Assembly: GCF_001613505.1 (NCBI RefSeq)
Contig: NZ_BDCM01000015.1
Span: forward strand, 62,001 to 126,000
Direction: 5' to 3'
DNA: 64,000 bases
Origin: Nocardia mikamii NBRC 108933
GTDB lineage: Bacteria; Actinomycetota; Actinomycetes; Mycobacteriales; Mycobacteriaceae
In this document: piece by piece, positions 58,860 through 64,000 of the stretch
Position numbering within the stretch: position 1 is the first letter of the stretch
How the letters are laid out: every line of letters starts with the position of its first letter
Notes under the pieces: model-generated
Seen by the model: only the letters and a program-made list of their open reading frames with translations
Database searches by the model: none
Told to the model about the DNA's origin: nothing
Translations under genes and position numbers: made by a program

Positions 58860-59681
58860 TTATGTCCTTCCCCGTGCGTTGAACATGCCTCGGTTGAGCC
58901 GGGTCACCAGATTCCGCGGGATCAGCCCGGCGACGGTGGTGAGCGCCTTGTACTGCACCCCGGGCACGCTGATCACCCGATTCTTCTCCAGATCCTGCAG
59001 CGAACCGGACACCACCTGATCGACGTCGAGCCACAGAGGTTTCGGTAGCGACGACATCTCGATTCCGGCGCGCTCGTGAAATTCCGTGTGCACGAATCCC
59101 GGGCACAGCGCCTGCACCCGGACCCCGGTCCCGGCCAGTCCGCCGGCCAGGCCCTCGGTCAAGGATATGACGTAGGCCTTGGAGGCCGAATAGGTCGAGC
59201 CGCGGCCCGGTACCAGCCCGGCCACACTGGCGACATTGACCACCGAACCCTTGGCGGCGGCGATCATCGGCGGCAGTGCGGCACGTGTCAATTGCAGCAC
59301 CGCGGTGACATTGACATCCAGTTGGGCCTGCAATTCCCGCGGTTCCACGGTCCAGAACTCACCCGAGATACCGAAGCCGGCATTGTTGACCAGGAAGTCC
59401 ACGCCGGCACCGAGGCGGGCGGCGACGGTATCGCGGTCCTCGGACCGGGCCAGATCCGCGGCCAGGACCTCGCTGCGGGTATCGAAGCGGTGCTGCAATT
59501 CCGTGGCGAGGGCGGTCAGGCGTTGCTCGTCGCGCGCCACCAGCACCAGGTCGTAGCCGAGGGAGGCCAGCCGGGTGGCGTAGCCCTGGCCGATCCCGGA
59601 GGTCGGTCCGGTCACCAGGGCGACCGGACGGGTGGCGCCGGGGAGGCGGGCGGCCCCCGAATCTGCGGGGCTATCGGTCAT
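58860..59681 (-). CDS. Short-chain dehydrogenase/reductase
   Basis: A 273-residue classical SDR. The cofactor loop is VTGPTSGIGQGYA, then NNAGFG, VNVASVAGL and the catalytic YSASK pair. The C-terminal extension resembles the DltE/KR-like SDRs often found in actinobacteria. The substrate is unknown. The start is ATG 59681. It is the first gene of an operon with pyrE. Confidence 0.92.
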   Translation of the reverse strand: MTDSPADSGAARLPGATRPVALVTGPTSGIGQGYATRLASLGYDLVLVARDEQRLTALATELQHRFDTRSEVLAADLARSEDRDTVAARLGAGVDFLVNNAGFGISGEFWTVEPRELQAQLDVNVTAVLQLTRAALPPMIAAAKGSVVNVASVAGLVPGRGSTYSASKAYVISLTEGLAGGLAGTGVRVQALCPGFVHTEFHERAGIEMSSLPKPLWLDVDQVVSGSLQDLEKNRVISVPGVQYKALTTVAGLIPRNLVTRLNRGMFNARGRT

Positions 59682-59729
59682 GGGTCGTCAACCACCTAGT
59701 GTCGGGCGGATAATCCCGGCGCCCGGACA

Positions 59730-59745
59730 CCGGTTCGCGAACCGG
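59730..59745 (-). terminator. Palindrome CCGGTTCGCGAACCGG after the Rv0383c-like gene
   Basis: A perfect 16-bp palindrome (stem 6 bp with a CGCG loop) starting 5 nt past the stop. A short terminator is plausible. Confidence 0.45.
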
Positions 59746-59750
59746 ACCGG

Positions 59751-61082
59751 TCACCGCGGTGCGGGGCCCTGATAGGGACGGAACCCCGGATGAAACGGAC
59801 CGCCCGGACGCTGCGGCAGCTCGTCCTCGGCGGGCGGTTCATCGAAATCCTCTGCGGCCGAATCGGATTCCTCGCCCTCGAGGAATTCCTCGGCGGGCGG
59901 CCAGTTGCGCCGGACCCGGTTACGGGGATCCGGCACCACCGCGAGCGCCGGGCGACGCGGCGGCTGCTGCTCGGCCTCGCCCGCGAGATCGCCGACCGGC
60001 GGGGCGATCACGCCGCCTTCGCGGTCCACCGCATCGGATGCCGGACGTTCGCCGGAGTCACGTGTGTCGCCGGGCCGGGGACCGGCCGGTGCGTCGGTGC
60101 CGCCGCGCCGGATGTCCGCGCGGTCGATGCCGTCCACGTCGTCGTGCGCGAATCGGCCCTGGCCGCCGCGTGCTTCGCCGTCCCGGGGCCGGTGTGCGCG
60201 CTCGTCACGGAAATCCTGCTCGTCACCGAACCGGTCGTCTCGACCGTGCTCGTCCTCGAACCGGTCCTCGAATTCGTCGTCGAAGCGCTCGAATCGGTCG
60301 CCGCGGCGCTCGTCGTAGTCGTCGAAGTCGTCGCCGCGGGCCGGGGCTATCGCCTCGTCGCGGTAGCGGTCGCGGTAAGCCCGATCGGCTTCGCCCGGTT
60401 CGTCGGCGGCGTTCGGACGCGGACGCCCGGGATCGTGCTCATCGGATTCCAGGCGGCCGCGGTCGCCGCCGGCGACCGGCGGCAGCACATGCAGCAGACC
60501 CGAGAGCCGCAGCACGGAGTCGATCGCGGCCTCCCAATCCTTGGCCACGGTGCCGACCGGCAACATACCCAGCGTCCAGTTGCCCTCACTCCACAACTGC
60601 TGCACGGTCGTCGGCAGCGTTTCGATGAAGTGGACCATCCGCTGGTCGACGGCGTGGCGAGCGACGTCCGGATTGGTCGCGAAGACCACGCGGTCGCCGA
60701 TCGCGCCGAGCAGTTCCAGGTCGGCGTCCTTGGGCGGGGAGGCGGTTTTGAGGCGCAGGTCGATATCGATGTCCGAGCCGATCTGGCGGCGCACGGCGAC
60801 CAGCGTCGCGGCATCCTCCAGATCGAACAGAACGAACTTCTCGCCCTTGCGATTACCGGAAACCACATCGATCGCGGACAGATACCCCAGTTTGGCCATC
60901 GCGCCCCGCCGCCATGTCGATGCCAGCGAAGGTTCGACCGAAACGTAGGTGTATCCCTGGGATTTGGCCCAGACCTGCCGTACGTGTCCGGTCCGCTGCC
61001 GCTGCACGCGATCGAAATACAGCAATACGATCGCACCCACCAGTGCGATCGCCGCGAGGCCGAACCAGATTGCTGCTGTCAT
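59751..61082 (-). CDS. Membrane-anchored protein with long acidic/Arg-rich tail (Rv0383c-like)
   Basis: A 443-residue protein of unknown function. It has one N-terminal membrane span (AAIWFGLAAIALVGAIVLLYF), then a folded region of about 175 residues (VWAKSQGYTYVSVEPSLASTWRRGAMAKLG, DDVRF-like central segment, RMVHFIETLPTTVQQLWSEGNWTLGMLPVG). From about 205 on it is low complexity, rich in Asp, Arg and Glu (DDFDDYDERRGDRFERFDDE) and later Pro. In mycobacteria the same gene is near pyrE and clpB. ATG 61082 is used. Confidence 0.8.
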   Translation of the reverse strand: MTAAIWFGLAAIALVGAIVLLYFDRVQRQRTGHVRQVWAKSQGYTYVSVEPSLASTWRRGAMAKLGYLSAIDVVSGNRKGEKFVLFDLEDAATLVAVRRQIGSDIDIDLRLKTASPPKDADLELLGAIGDRVVFATNPDVARHAVDQRMVHFIETLPTTVQQLWSEGNWTLGMLPVGTVAKDWEAAIDSVLRLSGLLHVLPPVAGGDRGRLESDEHDPGRPRPNAADEPGEADRAYRDRYRDEAIAPARGDDFDDYDERRGDRFERFDDEFEDRFEDEHGRDDRFGDEQDFRDERAHRPRDGEARGGQGRFAHDDVDGIDRADIRRGGTDAPAGPRPGDTRDSGERPASDAVDREGGVIAPPVGDLAGEAEQQPPRRPALAVVPDPRNRVRRNWPPAEEFLEGEESDSAAEDFDEPPAEDELPQRPGGPFHPGFRPYQGPAPR

Positions 61083-61171
61083 CGCACCCGAGTCTAGTGG
61101 GTACGACCTCGATTGCTCGCGCCCGTTCGTCCCGCGGTTCGCGCCCGCCGTCCGACGTCACACCCCCGAGC

Positions 61172-61195
61172 GGGTGCGGCGCGGACGCCGCACCC
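61172..61195 (-). terminator. 10-bp GC hairpin after the DUF5666-like gene
   Basis: Perfect arms GGGTGCGGCG and CGCCGCACCC with loop CGGA, about 50 nt past the stop of the upstream gene. Confidence 0.7.
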
Positions 61196-61245
61196 GGAGC
61201 GTCGCACTCACCCCGCGGCTGCGGTCGTCGACTCCGCCGCCGCGA

Positions 61246-62130
61246 TTACCTCGGCAGCTGAGTGCTGATGATGATCTTCGCCTTGATCGAGCCGTCCGGA
61301 TTCTTGTCGCCCTGCACGACCACCATGTCGCCCTGTTTCAGATCGGACACCTTCCCCGTGCCCATCGAGATGACCTGGGTGTCCGCATCCGTGTGCACGG
61401 TGACCGAGTTGCCGAGCAGCGACTGCAACATGATGGTCGTGCCGTCGTTGCTGTTCACGGTCCCCATGGTCGCGCCGAGGCCGTCGATATCGCCGAGGCC
61501 CGGGAGCTGCGGGAGGCTGGGTTGGGCGCCGCCGGACGGGTTGGGCGGCACCACGGGGACACGCGTCGGCGCGGGCCGGCCGGTGGCGGCCGCATCGGAG
61601 GACGAGGAGTCGTTGCCGGCGAGCAGCAGTCCGGCGGCGATCCCGCCCAGGACCACCAAGACGAAGACGGCCGCGGTCAGCGCGATCCACAGGCCGGTGC
61701 GGTTGCGGCGCGGCGGTTCGACGGGCAGCCCGGTCGGTCCGACCGCTCCCTGCGGGGCGGTGGTGCCGGGAGCGCCGGAACCGTAAGGGGGGTATTCACC
61801 GGGTTCGCTGTACCCGGATTCGTACGCGCCCCATCGACCGTCGTAGGGCGGAAGTTCGCGGGTCGCGTTGGGCCCGGGTGACTGTTCGAAATACCGGCCC
61901 TGATATTCCGGGTGGGACGGGAATTCGTAGGGCGCGGTGTGTTCGTAGGGCCCGGGATGTCCGTAGGGACGAGTGCTCTCGTACGGCTCGGGGCTCTGAC
62001 CGTACGCTTCCGAGTATTCCGTCGTGTGTGACGCGCCGTCGTCCGGATGCCGGCCCGATGCGCCGAGCTTCTCGGTCGGCTTATCGGGTGAATCCGGACG
62101 CTGCGCCCACGGGTCGCTCGGATTCGTCAT
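61246..62130 (-). CDS. Single-pass membrane protein with DUF5666-like domain
   Basis: A 294-residue protein. A cytosolic Pro/Tyr/Gly-rich N region (1-145, many PYG, PYE and EPYE steps) leads to one membrane span (about 146-171), a Ser/Asp-rich linker and an outside C-terminal domain (about 215-294: ATMGTVNSNDGTTIMLQSLLGNSVTVHTDADTQVI, LKQGDMVVVQGDKNPDGSIKAKIIIS) typical of DUF5666 OB-like folds. Its start at 62130 is supported by TACCCT 7 nt upstream (leaderless). Its function is unknown. Confidence 0.82.
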   Translation of the reverse strand: MTNPSDPWAQRPDSPDKPTEKLGASGRHPDDGASHTTEYSEAYGQSPEPYESTRPYGHPGPYEHTAPYEFPSHPEYQGRYFEQSPGPNATRELPPYDGRWGAYESGYSEPGEYPPYGSGAPGTTAPQGAVGPTGLPVEPPRRNRTGLWIALTAAVFVLVVLGGIAAGLLLAGNDSSSSDAAATGRPAPTRVPVVPPNPSGGAQPSLPQLPGLGDIDGLGATMGTVNSNDGTTIMLQSLLGNSVTVHTDADTQVISMGTGKVSDLKQGDMVVVQGDKNPDGSIKAKIIISTQLPR

Positions 62131-62137
62131 GCCAACC

Positions 62138-62143
62138 AGGGTA
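62138..62143 (-). promoter_or_regulatory. -10 hexamer for the DUF5666-like gene
   Basis: Read on the minus strand, TACCCT is followed by 7 nt and then the ATG at 62130, with no ribosome-binding site. Confidence 0.45.
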
Positions 62144-62217
62144 GGTGCAGATCGGCGTTGCTTCAGCGAAGTGCGCGGACAGGTGGATCGGGGCGGGCGG
62201 AATCGGGCGCATACGCG

Positions 62218-62254
62218 GGGGCGCGGTGTGCGATTCACTCACACACCGCGCCCC
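62218..62254 (-). terminator. 13-bp hairpin terminator after clpB
   Basis: Arms GGGGCGCGGTGTG (62218-62230) and CACACCGCGCCCC (62242-62254), loop 11 nt, starting 17 nt past the clpB stop. Confidence 0.8.
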
Positions 62255-62271
62255 GGGATCGAGCCCGGTCG

Positions 62272-64000
62272 TCACCGTCCGACGATCAGCCCGTCGCCGT
62301 CGGGTGCGACGTTGACCTTCACCAGATCGCCGTCGGTGACCTCACCGGCCAGCAGTTCCTTGGCCAGCGAATCGCCGATGGCCTGCTGGATCAGCCGGCG
62401 CAGCGGCCGGGCGCCGTAGACCGGGTCGTAGCCGCGCACGGCCAGCCAGAACCGCGCCGAATCGCTCACGTCCAGCTTCAGCCGCCGTTGCGAGAGCCGC
62501 TTCTGCAGTTGCCCCAGCTGGATGTCGACGATGTTCTCGAGTTGTTCCTCGTCGAGCGCGGAGAACATCACCACATCGTCGAGGCGGTTGAGGAATTCCG
62601 GCTTGAACGCCGAGCGCACGGCGTTCATCACGAACTCCTTGTCGCCACCGGCACCCAGGTTGGAGGTGAGGATGAGGATGGTGTTGCGGAAGTCCACCGT
62701 GCGGCCCTGCCCGTCGGTGAGCCGCCCCTCGTCCAGGACCTGCAGCAGGATGTCGAAGACGTCGGGGTGCGCCTTCTCGATCTCGTCGAACAGCACCACC
62801 GTGTACGGCCGTCGCCGGACCGCCTCGGTGAGCTGGCCGCCCTGGTCGTAGCCGACGTATCCGGGCGGGGCGCCGACGAGGCGAGCCACCGAGTGCTTCT
62901 CGGAGTACTCGCTCATATCGATGCGGGTCATCGCCCGTTCGTCGTCGAACAGGAAGTCGGCCAGCGCCTTGGCCAGCTCGGTCTTACCGACACCGGTCGG
63001 TCCGACGAACATGAACGAACCCGTCGGCCGGTTCGGGTCGGCGACCCCGGCCCGGGCCCGGCGCACCGCGTCGGAGACGGCGGCAACGGCCTCGGCCTGT
63101 CCGACCACGCGATGTCCGAGTTCCTCCTCCATCCGCAGCAGCTTCTGGGTTTCGCCCTCGAGCATGCGCCCGACCGGGATGCCGGTCCACGAGGAGACCA
63201 CTTCGGCGATGTCGTCCGGGCCGACCTCCTCTTTGAGCATCACCTCGTCCTCGAGGCTGCCGGTGCCTGCCTTGCCGGCGTTCTTCTCGGCTTCGGCGAG
63301 TTGCTTCTCGAGTTGCGGGATGCGGCCGTAGCGCAGTTCGGCGGCCTTGCCGAGATCGCCGTCGCGTTCGGCGCGCTCGGATTCCCCGCGCAGCGCCTCC
63401 AGCTGCTCCTTGATCGTGCGGACCGAGTCGATGGCCTGCTTCTCGTTCTGCCAGCGCGCCATCAGCTGGTTCAGCTTCTCGCGGTCGTCGGCCAGTTCCT
63501 GGCGCAACTTGTCGAGTCGCTGCTTGGACGCCTCGTCGGTTTCCTTGGCGAGGGCGACCTCCTCGATCTCGAGGCGGCGCACCGCCCGTTCGACCTCGTC
63601 GATCTCGACGGGCCGCGAGTCGATCTCCATGCGCAGCCGCGAGGCCGACTCGTCGACCAGGTCGATGGCCTTGTCGGGCAGGAACCGCGAGGTGATGTAG
63701 CGATCGCTGAGCGTCGCGGCGGCCACCAGCGCGGAGTCGGTGATCCGCACACCGTGGTGCACCTCGTAGCGTTCCTTGAGCCCGCGCAGGATGCCGATGG
63801 TGTCCTCCACCGACGGCTCGCCGACCAGCACCTGCTGGAACCGCCGCTCCAGGGCGGCGTCCTTCTCGATGTGCTGACGGTATTCGTCGAGCGTGGTCGC
63901 GCCGACCAGGCGCAGTTCACCGCGCGCCAGCATGGGCTTGATCATGTTGCCGGCGTCCATGGCCGATTCGCCGGTCGCGCCGGCGCCGACGATGGTGTGC
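62272..64000 (-). CDS. clpB: Chaperone ClpB, C-terminal two-thirds (5' end outside the window)
   Basis: ClpB is a hexameric AAA+ disaggregase working with DnaK. About 575 residues are visible, entering near the end of the first ATPase domain (HTIVGAGATGESAMDAGN). It then has ATTLDEYRQHIEKDAALERRFQ, the coiled-coil middle domain (about 63200-63600), the second Walker A GPTGVGKTELAK, Walker B VLFDEIEKAH, sensor ILTSNLG and the C-terminal GYDPVYGARPLRRLIQ. The frame stays open to base 64000. It normally lies under heat-shock control, but the promoter is not in the window. Confidence 0.97.
   Translation of the reverse strand, partial: HTIVGAGATGESAMDAGNMIKPMLARGELRLVGATTLDEYRQHIEKDAALERRFQQVLVGEPSVEDTIGILRGLKERYEVHHGVRITDSALVAAATLSDRYITSRFLPDKAIDLVDESASRLRMEIDSRPVEIDEVERAVRRLEIEEVALAKETDEASKQRLDKLRQELADDREKLNQLMARWQNEKQAIDSVRTIKEQLEALRGESERAERDGDLGKAAELRYGRIPQLEKQLAEAEKNAGKAGTGSLEDEVMLKEEVGPDDIAEVVSSWTGIPVGRMLEGETQKLLRMEEELGHRVVGQAEAVAAVSDAVRRARAGVADPNRPTGSFMFVGPTGVGKTELAKALADFLFDDERAMTRIDMSEYSEKHSVARLVGAPPGYVGYDQGGQLTEAVRRRPYTVVLFDEIEKAHPDVFDILLQVLDEGRLTDGQGRTVDFRNTILILTSNLGAGGDKEFVMNAVRSAFKPEFLNRLDDVVMFSALDEEQLENIVDIQLGQLQKRLSQRRLKLDVSDSARFWLAVRGYDPVYGARPLRRLIQQAIGDSLAKELLAGEVTDGDLVKVNVAPDGDGLIVGR

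Overview
This is a high-GC actinobacterial chromosome segment. Family composition and gene order suggest Nocardia or a close relative within the Mycobacteriales. Several blocks match, from memory, gene order known in Mycobacterium tuberculosis: thiG-thiS-thiO / thiE / MutT-like / glnX-glnH-pknG / ackA-pta / fgd; rhodanese-metZ; purA / Rv0358-like / M50 protease / DUF3151 / Rv0361-like / fba / DedA / GH76; and pyrE / Rv0383c-like / clpB. Many genes appear to start at a leaderless ATG or GTG placed 6-8 nt after a TANNNT hexamer, which is typical of this group.

Layout. 1-4.2 kb: the end of an ABC exporter operon, then thiamine thiazole genes (thiO-thiS-thiG) facing thiE. 4.3-10.1 kb: a Nudix hydrolase and the GlnX-GlnH-PknG amino-acid-sensing kinase operon. 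10.1-13.5 kb: ackA-pta on the other strand. 13.7-18.6 kb: F420-type oxidoreductases (LLM-class, Ddn-like, F420-dependent glucose-6-phosphate dehydrogenase) around a membrane Ser/Thr kinase with a propeller-like sensor. 18.9-25.8 kb: a NagD-type HAD phosphatase, a MarR/DJ-1 pair with a double palindromic operator over its start, a SAM-IV riboswitch controlling rhodanese-metZ, FprA ferredoxin reductase behind an IdeR-like iron box, and an amidohydrolase. 25.9-33 kb: a CoA-transferase-family racemase, a LAL-type LuxR regulator, a decayed patch, ogt and a MocR-type regulator. 33-49 kb: purA, a site-2 protease, a very large Gly/Pro/Gln-rich membrane protein, a fused HadA/HadB-like dehydratase, a secreted DUF4185-like protein, an EmbR-like regulator, fba, two DedA proteins and a GH76-like enzyme. 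49-64 kb: a WYL regulator divergent from a short UvrA paralogue, a SpoU methyltransferase, a two-component system, an internally shortened Uma2 protein, a YhhN protein, a FabH-like synthase, SDR-pyrE, two membrane proteins and the 3' part of clpB.

The window is mostly ordinary core genome. I saw no insertion sequences, phage genes, CRISPR arrays, tRNAs or rRNAs. The most unusual points are a 76-nt multi-hairpin element after thiG, the operator overlapping a start codon, 18-bp tandem repeats inside three different genes, decayed gene remnants near 30.4 kb and 55.5 kb, and strong GC hairpins acting as probable terminators.
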